Shown piece by piece: positions 24,020 through 34,515 of a stretch of DNA of 64,000 nucleotides (position 1 is its first letter; each line of letters starts with the position of its first letter). The notes under the pieces were generated by a model, which was not told where the DNA came from, ran no database searches, and saw nothing but the letters and a program-made list of their open reading frames with translations. Position numbers and translations under genes: made by a program. Source of the stretch: Pseudoalteromonas sp. CO133X (GTDB taxonomy: Bacteria; Pseudomonadota; Gammaproteobacteria; Enterobacterales; Alteromonadaceae); assembly GCA_004208945.1 (NCBI GenBank), contig SGPE01000029.1, positions 124,001 through 188,000 on the forward strand, read 5' to 3'.

Positions 24020-27000
24020 TAGCAGCCGTGATCCGCTGGTCAGTCGGTAATCGCTTCTTTGTATTACTGCTGTCTTTAATGTTGGCAGGCTTTGGGATTT
24101 TTTCTTTAAAGAATACCCCAGTTGATGCCTTGCCTGACTTATCTGATATACAGGTTATTGTAAAAACCTCTTACCCAGGACAAGCGCCACAAGTGGTACA
24201 AGACCAAGTAACGTTTCCGATCACCACGGCGATGTTGTCGGTGCCTGGGGCTGAAACGGTAAGGGGCTTTTCGTTTTTTGGTGACTCTTATGTATACGTT
24301 ATTTTTAACGAAGACACTGACCTTTATTGGGCCCGTAGTCGAGTGCAAGAGTATTTGAGTCAAGTAAGTGCTCGCTTACCTGATTCAGCGAGGCCTGAAC
24401 TTGGCCCTGATGCAACAGGGGTGGGTTGGATTTACTTGTATGCGCTGGTGGATAAAACCGGTAAGCACGATATTAGCCAGCTACGAAGCCTGCAAGATTG
24501 GTTTTTAAAATTTGAGCTGCAAACTGTGCCGGGCGTATCAGAAGTAGCGTCTGTTGGCGGCATGGTTAAGCAGTATCAGGTGAATGTCGACCCCGATAAA
24601 TTGCGTGCTTATGGTATTCCGCTGAGTTTAATTCAAACAGCAATTAAGCAAGGTAACCAAGAGCGTGGTGCCTCGGTGGTCGAAATGGCTGAAGCCGAAT
24701 ACATGGTATCGAGCACAGGCTATATTAAAAGTGTGGCTGATTTAGAAGCCATTCCGCTTGGGACTAATGCCAATGGCACGCCACTGCAATTACGCGATGT
24801 GGCTGATATAAAACTTGGGCCGCAAATGCGCCGTGGTATTGCCGAGCTTAACGGTGAGGGTGAAGTAACTGGTGGTGTGGTGGTGATGCGCTTTGGTGAA
24901 AACGCCGAAGCAACCATCAAACTAGTAAAAGAAAAACTAGAGTCGCTTAAAAAAGGCCTGCCAGAGGGCGTTGAAATCATCCCTGTGTACGACCGTTCAA
25001 ACCTAATTACCCAAGCACTTGATAACTTAAGCTCAAAGTTAATTGAAGAATTAATCGTCGTGGCCTTAGTGTGTGTGGTGTTTTTATTCCATATACGCTC
25101 ATCGATCGTAGCCATTATCACGCTGCCAATGGGTATTTTAACGGCTTTTGTGGTGATGTATTGGCAAGGTATAAACGCCAACATCATGTCGCTTGGCGGG
25201 ATAGCGATTGCCATTGGTGCCATGACAGATGGTGCTATCGTAATGATAGAAAATATGCATAAGCATATGGAGAAAACCCCACTGACCGACGAAAACCGTT
25301 GGCAAGTGGTGATGGACTCAGCCGCAGAAGTCGGGCCCGCGTTATTCTTTAGTCTATTAATAATTACCGTCAGCTTTATGCCAGTGTTTATTCTTGAAGC
25401 TCAAGAAGGGCGTATGTTCTCGCCTCTGGCTTATACAAAAACTTATGCGATGGCAGCCTCCGCTGGTTTAGCGATTACACTGGTGCCAGTATTAATGGGC
25501 TACTTTATTCGCGGTAAGGTAATTTCGGAGCAGAAAAACCCAGTAAACCGCTTATTAGTGGCAGCCTATAAACCCTTGTTAAATGCAGTATTAAAAGCGC
25601 CGAAAACAACATTGGTACTGGCCTTAGTGTTGGCTGCTATCGGCTTTTATCCAGTTAATAAAATTGGTAGCGAGTTTATTCCTCCCCTTGATGAGGGCGA
25701 CTTAATGTATATGCCAACGACTTACCCAGGTATTTCCATTGGTAAGGCCCGTGAAATCTTACAGCAGACCGATAAGTTAATTGCCAGTGTGCCAGAGGTT
25801 GAATCAGTATTTGGTAAAGTAGGTCGTGCCGATACTGCGACAGATCCCGCGCCGCTCACCATGATCGAAACCTTTATTCAGTTAAAGCCAAAATCACAGT
25901 GGCGCGAAGGTATGACAACCGAGAAACTGAAAAAAGAGCTCGATAATCTGGTTAAGTTCCCGGGGCTCACTAATGCGTGGGTTATGCCAATCAAAACGCG
26001 AATTGACATGCTTGCCACTGGGATTAAAACGCCTGTGGGGATCAAAGTAGCAGGGCCAAAACTGAGTGAAATTCAAAAAATCGGTGAGCAAATTGAAGTC
26101 ATCTTAAAAGATTTACCGGGTACGGCTTCGGTTTATTCAGAGCGTGTTGCTGGTGGTCGTTACATCAAAGTTGATATCAACCGTGAAAAGGCAGCGCGAT
26201 ACGGTTTGAACATTGCTGATGTGCAACAGGTTGTTGCCACTGCTATTGGTGGCATGAATGTGACTGAAACCGTTGAAGGGCAAGAGCGTTATCCAGTTAA
26301 CTTGCGTTATCCGCAAGATTATCGCGACTCGCCTGAAGAGCTTAAGTTGTTACCGATAGTGACGCCAAACGGACAGCGTATCGCATTGGCCGACGTAGCC
26401 CATGTCTTTATCGAAGATGGCCCGCCGGGTATTAAAAGTGAAAATGCGCGTATCAATGGCTGGAGCTTAATTGATATTGAAGGCAGTGATATCGGCAGTT
26501 ACGTTGAGCGTGCGCAACAAGCGCTGCATGAGCAACTCGAGCTACCTGCTGGTTACTCAATTACTTGGGCGGGGCAATACGAATATATGGAGCGAGCTAA
26601 AGCTAAACTCAGTTATGTATTGCCATTAACCTTAGCGATAATTGTGGTGCTGTTATACCTCAACTTTAGAAGTTTTATTGAGGTGGCAATGATCATGCTG
26701 ACCTTACCGCTTGCGATGATAGGCGGTATTTGGCTGATGTACCTTGAAGGTTTTAACTTCTCTGTTGCCGTTGGAGTCGGCTTTATTGCGCTTGCGGGGG
26801 TTGCCGTTGAAATTGGCGTAATCATGCTGGTTTATCTCAACCAAGCTTATCAAGATGCCAAAGCGCAATCAGCACAGTTTACGGTTACAGAGCTGCGCCA
26901 AGCAATTATTAATGGTGCTGGCCTTCGGGTTAGGCCTGTGATGATGACAGTGGCAACCATTATTATTGGTTTACTGCCAGTGCTTTATGGTACAGGAACG

Positions 27001-27120
27001 GGCAGTGAGGTGATGAGCCGAATAGCCGCGCCTATGGTCGGTGGTATGCTAAGTGCTGTTGTGTTAACGCTTTTAGTCTTGCCTGCGCTTTATTTTATAT
27101 GGCGTAAACGACACCTATAA
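24016..27120 (+). CDS. cusA: Heavy-metal efflux RND pump CusA (Cu/Ag)
   Basis: This 1034-residue inner membrane proton antiporter of the HME-RND family exports Cu(I) and Ag(I) through CusB and CusC. It has the 12-helix RND pattern with two large periplasmic loops. Family signatures include [12 protein letters not shown] near the N-terminus, the proton-relay Asp in [13 protein letters not shown], and the [16 protein letters not shown] stretch. The start overlaps cusB by 4 bp. Length is close to E. coli CusA. No cusRS regulator pair is in the window. Confidence 0.95.
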   Translation: MIAAVIRWSVGNRFFVLLLSLMLAGFGIFSLKNTPVDALPDLSDIQVIVKTSYPGQAPQVVQDQVTFPITTAMLSVPGAETVRGFSFFGDSYVYVIFNEDTDLYWARSRVQEYLSQVSARLPDSARPELGPDATGVGWIYLYALVDKTGKHDISQLRSLQDWFLKFELQTVPGVSEVASVGGMVKQYQVNVDPDKLRAYGIPLSLIQTAIKQGNQERGASVVEMAEAEYMVSSTGYIKSVADLEAIPLGTNANGTPLQLRDVADIKLGPQMRRGIAELNGEGEVTGGVVVMRFGENAEATIKLVKEKLESLKKGLPEGVEIIPVYDRSNLITQALDNLSSKLIEELIVVALVCVVFLFHIRSSIVAIITLPMGILTAFVVMYWQGINANIMSLGGIAIAIGAMTDGAIVMIENMHKHMEKTPLTDENRWQVVMDSAAEVGPALFFSLLIITVSFMPVFILEAQEGRMFSPLAYTKTYAMAASAGLAITLVPVLMGYFIRGKVISEQKNPVNRLLVAAYKPLLNAVLKAPKTTLVLALVLAAIGFYPVNKIGSEFIPPLDEGDLMYMPTTYPGISIGKAREILQQTDKLIASVPEVESVFGKVGRADTATDPAPLTMIETFIQLKPKSQWREGMTTEKLKKELDNLVKFPGLTNAWVMPIKTRIDMLATGIKTPVGIKVAGPKLSEIQKIGEQIEVILKDLPGTASVYSERVAGGRYIKVDINREKAARYGLNIADVQQVVATAIGGMNVTETVEGQERYPVNLRYPQDYRDSPEELKLLPIVTPNGQRIALADVAHVFIEDGPPGIKSENARINGWSLIDIEGSDIGSYVERAQQALHEQLELPAGYSITWAGQYEYMERAKAKLSYVLPLTLAIIVVLLYLNFRSFIEVAMIMLTLPLAMIGGIWLMYLEGFNFSVAVGVGFIALAGVAVEIGVIMLVYLNQAYQDAKAQSAQFTVTELRQAIINGAGLRVRPVMMTVATIIIGLLPVLYGTGTGSEVMSRIAAPMVGGMLSAVVLTLLVLPALYFIWRKRHL

Positions 27121-27262
27121 ATTTTACAGTGGGTGTGTAACTTGTACGCTCTTCTTACTATAAGTTACATACCTTTATATTTAACGTTTTGATATTAGAT
27201 GAGTTTTTTGCTGGTGTGATTTATGCAGAGTCTTATTAAATTGATTTTAGTAAGGAATGCAC

Positions 27263-27718
27263 ATGCAAGTTAAAACAATACAACAAGTTTATGATTGGAC
27301 TGTGATGTTTCACACCCAGATGGCAGCGAATTTTCACAGTGTTAAAGATTTATTAGACGAGCATAATCAAATGCTGGTGGATTATTATCTGCAATATGAG
27401 AAAAAACTAGCAGAAGATCTCGTTGGCTTTAAAGCGATTACTGAAATTAATACCCTAGATACGTATTGCTATGAGTATTTTGCTGAAAATCCTGAGCTTA
27501 TTACTTTTAAAGACATCAGTACTGATCAGCAAATAGATGAGAAAGCTATTCAAGTCTATTTAACCTCACAACACCAGAAGGTTATTGATCTATATGAATA
27601 TTTAGTATCTCGTGCCGAGACCCCTGAAACGATTGAGAAGCTTGAGCGTTTACTTGAGTTAGAGCAACAAGGTTTAAAGCAAATGATGCAAAGCTCTAAC
27701 CGTCATATGGATATGTAA
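27263..27718 (+). CDS. Hypothetical helical protein, 151 residues
   Basis: I do not recognise this protein. It is acidic, soluble and almost entirely alpha-helical by residue pattern, with no signal peptide. The start is set at ATG 27263 because the AAGGA site at 27252-27256 is correctly spaced for it; an ATG at 27257 is too close. It lies alone between cusA and the convergent ppx. A phasin-like or helical-bundle protein is possible, but there is no motif to support it. Confidence 0.65.
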   Translation: MQVKTIQQVYDWTVMFHTQMAANFHSVKDLLDEHNQMLVDYYLQYEKKLAEDLVGFKAITEINTLDTYCYEYFAENPELITFKDISTDQQIDEKAIQVYLTSQHQKVIDLYEYLVSRAETPETIEKLERLLELEQQGLKQMMQSSNRHMDM

Positions 27719-27739
27719 TCGATTAACCTATTAATCTGC

Positions 27740-29227
27740 TTAATGAAAATCGAGTAAAAAGCCGACCTTTTTGAGGTATTTTTGCTCCTGCTGTAAGTCA
27801 GCCAAAAGCAAGGTATGTTCTTTAAGCCAGTTAGTATTAAATTTTAAGAACATACTATTTTGCTTGGCTGTGATTTCAAGTGTAAAACCTTGATCGGTTG
27901 TGCGTTTTTGATTCAGTAGTACTGCTAAGCGCAAAATCACAATGAGCCGTAATATTTCATAATGCTTCATGGTATGCAGTGTAGGGAACTCGTCCAAACG
28001 AATTTTTTTACGGTAAAAGCGGATCATACAACTTAGTAGAATTTGTTGTTGCTGTGTAAAGCCAGGTAATTGGCTGTTCGCCACGATATAGGCACTGTGT
28101 TTATGTAATCCCGACGAATTAACCCCTAAGCCAATTTCATGTAATTGCGCAGCCCAATCCAGTAGATTTATGTAGTCAGGGTCGGTAAGTTGCCAAGCTT
28201 CTTTGACCTGTTCTAACAGCCACTTTGCGGTTGTCGATACGCGAATAGCGTGTTCTTTATCTATGGCGTTGCGCTCAGATAGGTTCGCTATGGTATTCGT
28301 GCGAATATCTCTATGGGCGAGCTTTTGTTGCATTTCATGAAGCAAGCCTTCACGAAGTGAAAAGTCGCTGTATTGCATCGTTTTTATCTTAAATAGCCTG
28401 AATATGGCAATTAAAATAGCTAAACCACCACAAATACTGACTTGTCGCTCAGCTGTGAGACCTTCAATGTGTAGTGCGGGTATTTGTTTAGCAGCAATGA
28501 ACTGAGTTTTTAGCTCTAATAATCGTTCTAATGTAATTAGCTCTTGCTCGGTATCGTTAGCATTGATCATGGCAAGGATAGATTTAATCGTGCCCGATGT
28601 ACCCACCACGGATTGCCAGCCTACCGATAAGTAGTTTGCAAATATCACTTCGAGTTCTTGTTCAGCACGCACCTCAGCTTTGGCAAAGCGCTTAGCGGTA
28701 ATTTGCCCATCTGCAAAAAACTGCTTGGTATAGCTGACACAGCCCATATTTCGACTCGCCAGTAATGTGTGCTTAAAGTGTTTGCCAATGATGAGTTCGG
28801 TACTGCCGCCACCGATATCAATGACTAAGCGGTTATCATCGTGATGGATGTAATGAGCAACACCTTGATAAATTAAACGCGCTTCTTCTTGCCCTGATAT
28901 TACTTCGATTGGATAAGGAAACACTTTACTGGCTTGGGTTAGGAACGAATGAATATTTTTAGCACGGCGTAATGTGTAAGTGGCGGCTACTTTGACATTC
29001 TCAAGGGGGAAGTCCTGTAAGGTAGTGGCGAATTGTTTAAGAATGGCAAGTGCACGTTCAATAGCTGCTTGGTTTAAGTGATTTTTATCATCTAAACCAT
29101 CAGCTAAATAAACACGTTGCTTTTCTTTATGTAAGATTTGCAAAGAGCCATCAACCTCTCTTGCCACCACTAAATGAAAACTGTTTGAGCCTAAGTCAAC
29201 GGCAGCAATAGAGGAATAATCATTCAT
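27740..29227 (-). CDS. ppx: Exopolyphosphatase (Ppx/GppA family)
   Basis: This 495-residue cytoplasmic enzyme releases phosphate from polyphosphate. It belongs to the ASKHA fold, with AAVDLGSNSFHLVV at the N-terminus and VIDIGGGSTELI in the second phosphate loop. The C-terminal half resembles the HD-type helical domain of Ppx. The start is ATG 29227, which overlaps the ppk1 stop by 8 bp, so synthesis and degradation enzymes are coupled. GppA activity on pppGpp cannot be excluded, but the ppk1 linkage supports Ppx. Confidence 0.92.
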   Translation of the reverse strand: MNDYSSIAAVDLGSNSFHLVVAREVDGSLQILHKEKQRVYLADGLDDKNHLNQAAIERALAILKQFATTLQDFPLENVKVAATYTLRRAKNIHSFLTQASKVFPYPIEVISGQEEARLIYQGVAHYIHHDDNRLVIDIGGGSTELIIGKHFKHTLLASRNMGCVSYTKQFFADGQITAKRFAKAEVRAEQELEVIFANYLSVGWQSVVGTSGTIKSILAMINANDTEQELITLERLLELKTQFIAAKQIPALHIEGLTAERQVSICGGLAILIAIFRLFKIKTMQYSDFSLREGLLHEMQQKLAHRDIRTNTIANLSERNAIDKEHAIRVSTTAKWLLEQVKEAWQLTDPDYINLLDWAAQLHEIGLGVNSSGLHKHSAYIVANSQLPGFTQQQQILLSCMIRFYRKKIRLDEFPTLHTMKHYEILRLIVILRLAVLLNQKRTTDQGFTLEITAKQNSMFLKFNTNWLKEHTLLLADLQQEQKYLKKVGFLLDFH

Positions 29228-31307
29228 TATTATAGCTACTTTCCCATTTTTTGAGGTGGTCATAAATAGCTATTTGCGAACGTATTTTCTTACGATTGCC
29301 ACGGCGCACATAGCTGTTTTTTTGTTCGCTATCGATTATGCGCGCTTTAGTTCTATCTTTAAACTGTAGCTCAAGAATATCAATAATGAGCTGCTTTAAT
29401 TTTGCATCATATATTGGTGTGGCCACTTCAACACGGTGGTCGAGGTTTCGGGTCATCCAATCGGCTGAGGAAATATAGACTTTCTCCTTGCCATTATTGT
29501 GAAACACCATTACCCGGGGGTGCTCTAAGAAGCGGTCTACAATACTGATGATACGAATATTATCATTGCTACTAAGTGATGACGGAACTAAAGAGCACAT
29601 GCCACGTACAATAATGCGTATTTTTACCCCACGCCTTGCGGCGAAATAAAGGTGATCAACGAGTTCTTTATCGACAAGGTTATTGATTTTTACTGTAATT
29701 CGACCCGTTTTACCCTGCTCAGCATGAGTTATTTCTTTATTGATCAATGAGGTGATTGTTTCTCTGGCATTGACAGGTGAAATCATCAAGTGATCGAATT
29801 GGAATGGTTTGTAACTACTTTCAATAAACCTAAATACGCTGTCAGATTCTTCCGTTATGCCCTCATGCTTAGTAAACAAACTAAAGTCGGTATAAATTTT
29901 TGCGGTTTTTTCATGGAAGTTACCCGTACCAATGTGCGCGTATTTAACGATGTTATGCTTTTCTTTGCGATGAATGACGCATAATTTACTGTGTACTTTT
30001 AAAGCAGGGATACCAAAGATAACTTTAATACCTGCATTACTGAGCGTTTTCGCCCATTCGATATTATTTTGTTCATCAAAGCGCGCTTTAAGCTCTACCA
30101 TTACCGTAACGTGTTTACCGTTTTTTGCTGCATTTATTAGCGTAGAAACAAGGCGAGACTGGCTGGCTACACGATAAATATTGACCTTAATTTGTGTAAC
30201 ATCAGGGTCAAAAGCTGCTTGGCGCACAAACTCAAGTAAATGATTAAAGGTGTGATAGGGGTAATAAAGTAAAATATCTTGCTCTGAGATGGCATCAAAC
30301 ACACTCGAGTGATTAGTAAAAGCAGTGCTTTGTAATGCGGGCAGGGGCTTGTTTTCTAAATACTGACGGCCAACATTAGGAAAGGCAATAAAATCACGGA
30401 AGTTACGATATCGACCCCCTGGGATCAATGCATCATGTTGACTTATATTAAGGCGCTTTTTCATCACTTTAAGCATGTCATCAGGCATACTTTCGTCATA
30501 AACGAGGCGCACAGGCTCGGCAGAAATTCGTTGTTTCAGGCCTTTCGACATTTTGTCGAGTAAACCTTCTTCAAGCTCATCATCTAAGTTGTATTCAGCA
30601 TCGCGGGTGAGTTTTATGGCGTAGCATTGAATATCATCAAAACTAAAAAAGCTGCTAAACACATCGCGAATGAAATAAGCGATGATGTCATCTAGCATCA
30701 CAATGGTTTTGTGGCGGCGTGTTTTCTCGGGTGGCAAAATAACAAAGCGAGACACGCGATCTGTGGGAACTTCTAGCATCGCGTAATGACTTTTTTGATT
30801 CGTCATTTCGACAAAAAAATAGGTCATGGTGTCGTTTATTTGATCTGAGTAGTCTTTCTTTTCAGAGAGTAAAATCGGCAATATATATTGCAGCACATTG
30901 TCGTGAAAAAACTTTTTAAGCCAGGTTACGTGAAATTCAGATAGTTTTTCAGGGAGTTCTACGTGAATATTGTGCTCATTTAAATCATTTAAAATATCTT
31001 TATGAATCTGATTAAATTTTTTGCCAAGCTGTAGCACTTTGCTTTGGATCTGATGAAGTAAAATCTCATCTTCTTCAAAGTTCGCATCAGGAATTTTATT
31101 AAGTAAAATTCGCCGTTTCACATCCGCAACACGTACTCTGAAAAACTCATCCATGTTATTTGAATAAATGCCTAAAAAGCGCATGCGTTCAATAATTGGG
31201 TTGGATTTATCTTTTGCTTCTTGTAGCACGCGCTCATTAAAAGATAGCCAGCTCAGTTCTTTGGCGAAATAACTCATTGCTGGTGATGAGGAAGGGGTGG
31301 CATTCAT
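29220..31307 (-). CDS. ppk1: Polyphosphate kinase 1
   Basis: This 695-residue enzyme makes polyphosphate from ATP. The N-terminus (YFAKELSWLSFNERVLQEA) and the HSKLCVIHR segment, which should contain the autophosphorylated His, are typical of PPK1. The phospholipase-D-like catalytic halves are complete. ATG 31307 is chosen; a TTG at 31319 is possible. A Pho box lies at 31354-31371 upstream, so phosphate starvation should induce ppk1-ppx. Confidence 0.96.
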   Translation of the reverse strand: MNATPSSSPAMSYFAKELSWLSFNERVLQEAKDKSNPIIERMRFLGIYSNNMDEFFRVRVADVKRRILLNKIPDANFEEDEILLHQIQSKVLQLGKKFNQIHKDILNDLNEHNIHVELPEKLSEFHVTWLKKFFHDNVLQYILPILLSEKKDYSDQINDTMTYFFVEMTNQKSHYAMLEVPTDRVSRFVILPPEKTRRHKTIVMLDDIIAYFIRDVFSSFFSFDDIQCYAIKLTRDAEYNLDDELEEGLLDKMSKGLKQRISAEPVRLVYDESMPDDMLKVMKKRLNISQHDALIPGGRYRNFRDFIAFPNVGRQYLENKPLPALQSTAFTNHSSVFDAISEQDILLYYPYHTFNHLLEFVRQAAFDPDVTQIKVNIYRVASQSRLVSTLINAAKNGKHVTVMVELKARFDEQNNIEWAKTLSNAGIKVIFGIPALKVHSKLCVIHRKEKHNIVKYAHIGTGNFHEKTAKIYTDFSLFTKHEGITEESDSVFRFIESSYKPFQFDHLMISPVNARETITSLINKEITHAEQGKTGRITVKINNLVDKELVDHLYFAARRGVKIRIIVRGMCSLVPSSLSSNDNIRIISIVDRFLEHPRVMVFHNNGKEKVYISSADWMTRNLDHRVEVATPIYDAKLKQLIIDILELQFKDRTKARIIDSEQKNSYVRRGNRKKIRSQIAIYDHLKKWESSYNNE

Positions 31308-31337
31308 CTGATTTCTCAAATATCTATTATTAAATAA

Positions 31338-31371
31338 AAGATAGAGGATACAGATGACACAAGTATGACAA
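31338..31371 (-). promoter_or_regulatory. Pho box and -10 element of the ppk1-ppx promoter
   Basis: On the minus strand two 7-mers with a 4-bp spacer, TTGTCAT-ACTT-GTGTCAT (31371-31354), match the PhoB-binding pattern (CTGTCAT repeats 11 bp apart). A -10 like TATCTT (31343-31338) lies 10 bp downstream, the spacing seen in PhoB-dependent promoters. The same geometry occurs before pstC. Confidence 0.78.
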
Positions 31372-31395
31372 GCGTGTCAGTTTTGTGACACGCTT
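31370..31395. repeat. Perfect 10-bp inverted repeat next to the ppk1 Pho box
   Basis: AAGCGTGTCA (31370-31379) and TGACACGCTT (31386-31395) are separated by 6 bp. It lies between the gcvR stop and the Pho box and touches the latter. It has no T-run in the gcvR direction, so it is a poor terminator. Its GTGTCA/TGACAC cores resemble Pho half-sites. Confidence 0.6.
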
Positions 31396-31428
31396 AATCT
31401 AGCTTAAGTTGTAGAAGTGGTACTTGGT

Positions 31429-31935
31429 TTAAGCATCCTCAATATCAACAATCAAGTCAGTGGTAATTGACTCAAGCGCTGTTATTACTTCATCTTTGTT
31501 CATGCCTACAGGCAAGGCTACCGTTGCAACAGCACTAAAAATAGGGACTCCCCAGTTCGGTGCGCTCTGCTGTTTTGAGTTCAGGTGTGTAATGTTTGCG
31601 CCTTTATGGCGTATTACACTGGCGAGCTCTTGTACGATTCCAGGTCTATCGTTGCCTGTTATTACAAAATTAATTTGCTCCGTCGACACCTCTGGAAGGA
31701 TATCTGAACCACGCTCGATTCGTACTTCTAAATGAGGTAAACCGTGCAAAGCATCTTGTAGTTCTTGTAAATGCTCCTCTGGTACAGCAGCTTCGATAAT
31801 GCCTGCAAAATGACCTGCTAAATGACTTAGATTACTCGATAGCCAATTGCCGTGATGGCTTAAAATTGTGGCCGAAATATCTTCAACGAGCCCCGGTTTA
31901 TCGGGACCAAGTATGGTGATTACTAACTGCTTCAT
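31429..31935 (-). CDS. gcvR: GcvR-like double ACT domain regulator
   Basis: This 168-residue cytoplasmic protein consists of two ACT domains. The first begins MKQLVITILGPDKPGLVEDIS, and the second contains TGNDRPGIVQELASVIR. This is the layout of GcvR, which binds glycine and represses the glycine cleavage system through GcvA. The start is ATG 31935 with an AGAGAT site; the longer frame to 32058 has no family similarity. A more general ACT-domain regulator is the alternative. It lies divergent from pstC and upstream of ppk1. Confidence 0.8.
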   Translation of the reverse strand: MKQLVITILGPDKPGLVEDISATILSHHGNWLSSNLSHLAGHFAGIIEAAVPEEHLQELQDALHGLPHLEVRIERGSDILPEVSTEQINFVITGNDRPGIVQELASVIRHKGANITHLNSKQQSAPNWGVPIFSAVATVALPVGMNKDEVITALESITTDLIVDIEDA

Positions 31936-32265
31936 GCTTAAATCTCTATAAAATGCCTCTGAAAAAAATGAAAAAGGAGGGAGGCTTTGGTTAAAATGAT
32001 TCTTATTATTGAAAAATAAGTCATATTGAGTATTGATGCTGTTTGAGTATTTGTCCAATTTTTTTCATATAGTTATAAAAGATTAGTTATAACAAAATCT
32101 TAGTCAAAGACATTGAACTTTCTAGCGATACGATTAAGCCATACTTTAAAAAGATGTTAACTCCCCAAATAAAGTCGTTTATTACACTCAATTATGACGT
32201 TTGTAACAATACTGTCATCTTGGTGAAATATAATCCGCCCAACGTTAAGATTTAAGGGTGTTTTG
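31936..32265. promoter_or_regulatory. Intergenic region between gcvR and pstC
   Basis: This 330-bp AT-rich gap separates divergent genes. Apart from the Pho-box promoter at 32201-32234 I see no further gene or RNA structure. The rest presumably carries the gcvR promoter. Confidence 0.5.
32201..32234 (+). promoter_or_regulatory. Pho box and -10 element of the pst promoter
   Basis: The 7-mers TTGTAAC (32201-32207) and CTGTCAT (32212-32218) are 4 bp apart, matching the PhoB box. A perfect TATAAT follows at 32229-32234, 10 bp downstream. A ribosome binding site AAGGGTG precedes the pstC ATG at 32266. PhoB activation under low phosphate is therefore expected. Confidence 0.85.
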
Positions 32266-34500
32266 ATGACTTCCAATCCGAGTAAACCGACCTTTCATAC
32301 GGATAGAAGCCGTCTATTTAAAGACAGGTTTGCCAAATGGGGTATTTCCGCAGGTGGTGTAATGGTGCTGATAGCACTGTTACTTATTTTCTTTTACCTT
32401 CTTTATGTTGTTCAGCCTATTTTTGAGTCAGCAAAAGTGGAAACACGTAACAGTGTGAAGCTAACGAATGCGTCTCAAGTTGTAGGGTTGGGCATGGAGG
32501 AGCAAACCGAAGTTGCTTTCTTATTAGGTGAAACAGGTAATGTGGACTTTTATAATATTGAAAAAGACCACTTTGGTAAGAAGATCACCACTCTTAATAC
32601 AGAATTACCAAGCGATGTGAGCAGTTTTGCAAGCTCAGCACCGTTTCAAGGTCAATACGCTTATGGTCTTGAAAATGGCTCTGTGGTTGTCGTAGCGCCA
32701 AAGTTTTTAGTCACGTTTCCGAATAATCAGCGCCAGTTAACACCGCGTTTAGATTATCCTTTAGGTGACATTGCCCTTGAGGTTGATGATCAGGGTGCGG
32801 CGATTACTAAATTTGCATTTAGCCACTATGAAGATAAAACCGCGGTTGTTGCTTTAACAGCAGACAAGCGCGTTTTATTTAGCAGCTTTGTGGGTGAAGA
32901 AAATATGTTCACAGGCGAAGTTGAGTGGGTTGTTGAGCGTACTGAGCTTGATATTGAAGGACGTGTTGATGAGCTATTAATCTCACCTGATACAACGCGT
33001 ACATTCGTTCGCTCTGCAAATCAAATTTATGTTTATGATACGCGTTACCCTTCAGAGGTTGAGCAAATCCAATTGCTTGCTGCAAATGAAGAGAACGCAA
33101 ATCTTGTTTCAACTCAGCTATTAGCTGGTGCTAACTCGTTAATGCTTGCTAATGATAATGGCGAAGTCTCACAGTGGTTTGAAGTAAATACAGAAGATGG
33201 CCGTGAATTTAAAAAGATTCGTGCTTTTGAAACCAGTAAACAGTCTAAGTTAAATATTTTTACTGAATTTTATCGTCGTACTTTCTTCACCGCAGGTGCT
33301 AACGGTGAGTTAGGTATTTATTACACCACAAGTGATGCAAAACTGTGGCAAGGTAAAGTAAGTGACGGCCCAATTCAAAACTTTGCAATTGCACCACGCT
33401 CAAATGCTGCACTTATTTTAGCGGATGATGCATTAAAAGTTGTAGAAATCCACAATGAACACCCTGAGGTGACTTGGTCTGCACTATGGCAAGAAGTATG
33501 GTACGAAGGCTACCCAGAGCCAGGTTATATTTGGCAGTCAACCTCTGCAAGTGATGACTTTGAGTCTAAGTTCTCATTGGTACCCATTTCATTTGGTACG
33601 ATTAAGGCAGCGTTATATGCCATGCTATTTGCCGTGCCAATTGCACTTTCTGCGGCAATTTACACAGCCTACTTTATGTCGAGCGAACTACGTAAAGTGG
33701 TTAAGCCGACGGTTGAAATCATGGAAGCACTACCAACGGTAATTCTTGGTTTCTTAGCCGGTCTTTGGTTGGCACCATTAATTGAAGAGCACTTACCAGC
33801 GATTATCGGTTTATTAATTCTTTTACCATTAGGGATTTTATTAACTGCTTTTGGTTGGAATAAGTTACCGAACTCAATTCGTCATCGCATTCCAGAAGGT
33901 TCACACTCTATTTTATTGATTCCAGTAGTGTTATTCATTGGCTGGTTATCATTTGCTATGAGCGGCACAATTGAACTTTGGATGTTTGATGGTAATGTGC
34001 GTCAATTTCTGACTAACGAATTAGGCATGACATTCGACCAACGAAATTCACTTGTTGTGGGGATCGCAATGGGCTTTGCTGTCATTCCGACTATTTTCTC
34101 TATTGCTGAAGATGCCGTATTCAGTGTGCCTAAGCACTTATCAAATGGCTCTTTAGCGCTTGGAGCTACGCAATGGCAAACCCTTGTTCGTGTTGTGTTA
34201 TTGACAGCCAGCCCTGGTATTTTCTCGGCGGTGATGATGGGACTTGGTCGTGCGGTAGGCGAGACCATGATTGTACTGATGGCTACAGGTAATACACCAA
34301 TTATGGATTGGAGTATTTTCCAAGGGATGAGAACCCTTGCAGCGAACATAGCAGTAGAAATGCCAGAATCTGAGGTAGGTAGTTCGCACTATCGAATCCT
34401 ATTCTTAGCAGCGTTTGTATTATTCATATTCACATTTATTTTCAACACAGTGGCTGAGTTTGTACGTCAGCAACTGCGTGATAAATATAGTTCAATGTAG
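32266..34500 (+). CDS. pstC: Phosphate ABC transporter permease PstC, enlarged form
   Basis: This 744-residue protein is one of two membrane subunits of the high-affinity phosphate importer. The first membrane helix is at about residues 25-50. A large periplasmic insertion of roughly 400 residues follows, then the conserved permease domain, with the PTVEIMEALPTVILGFLAGLW region and the EAA-type loop near SLALGATQWQTL. E. coli PstC has about 320 residues, so this is more than twice the usual size. The start is ATG 32266; a TTG at 32263 is less likely. It heads the pstCAB-phoU operon, and pstS is not present here. Confidence 0.93.
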   Translation: MTSNPSKPTFHTDRSRLFKDRFAKWGISAGGVMVLIALLLIFFYLLYVVQPIFESAKVETRNSVKLTNASQVVGLGMEEQTEVAFLLGETGNVDFYNIEKDHFGKKITTLNTELPSDVSSFASSAPFQGQYAYGLENGSVVVVAPKFLVTFPNNQRQLTPRLDYPLGDIALEVDDQGAAITKFAFSHYEDKTAVVALTADKRVLFSSFVGEENMFTGEVEWVVERTELDIEGRVDELLISPDTTRTFVRSANQIYVYDTRYPSEVEQIQLLAANEENANLVSTQLLAGANSLMLANDNGEVSQWFEVNTEDGREFKKIRAFETSKQSKLNIFTEFYRRTFFTAGANGELGIYYTTSDAKLWQGKVSDGPIQNFAIAPRSNAALILADDALKVVEIHNEHPEVTWSALWQEVWYEGYPEPGYIWQSTSASDDFESKFSLVPISFGTIKAALYAMLFAVPIALSAAIYTAYFMSSELRKVVKPTVEIMEALPTVILGFLAGLWLAPLIEEHLPAIIGLLILLPLGILLTAFGWNKLPNSIRHRIPEGSHSILLIPVVLFIGWLSFAMSGTIELWMFDGNVRQFLTNELGMTFDQRNSLVVGIAMGFAVIPTIFSIAEDAVFSVPKHLSNGSLALGATQWQTLVRVVLLTASPGIFSAVMMGLGRAVGETMIVLMATGNTPIMDWSIFQGMRTLAANIAVEMPESEVGSSHYRILFLAAFVLFIFTFIFNTVAEFVRQQLRDKYSSM

Positions 34501-34515
34501 GTGGAGAGACACGAC

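Noticed and set aside
24720..25223. 167-codon open frame opposite cusA
   Set aside because: It is a low-complexity Ser/Thr/Ile-rich shadow of a membrane-protein gene.
27136..27169. TGTAACTT/AAGTTACA inverted repeat after cusA as terminator
   Set aside because: The 8-bp arms are AT-rich with an 18-base loop and no clean T-run, too weak to call.
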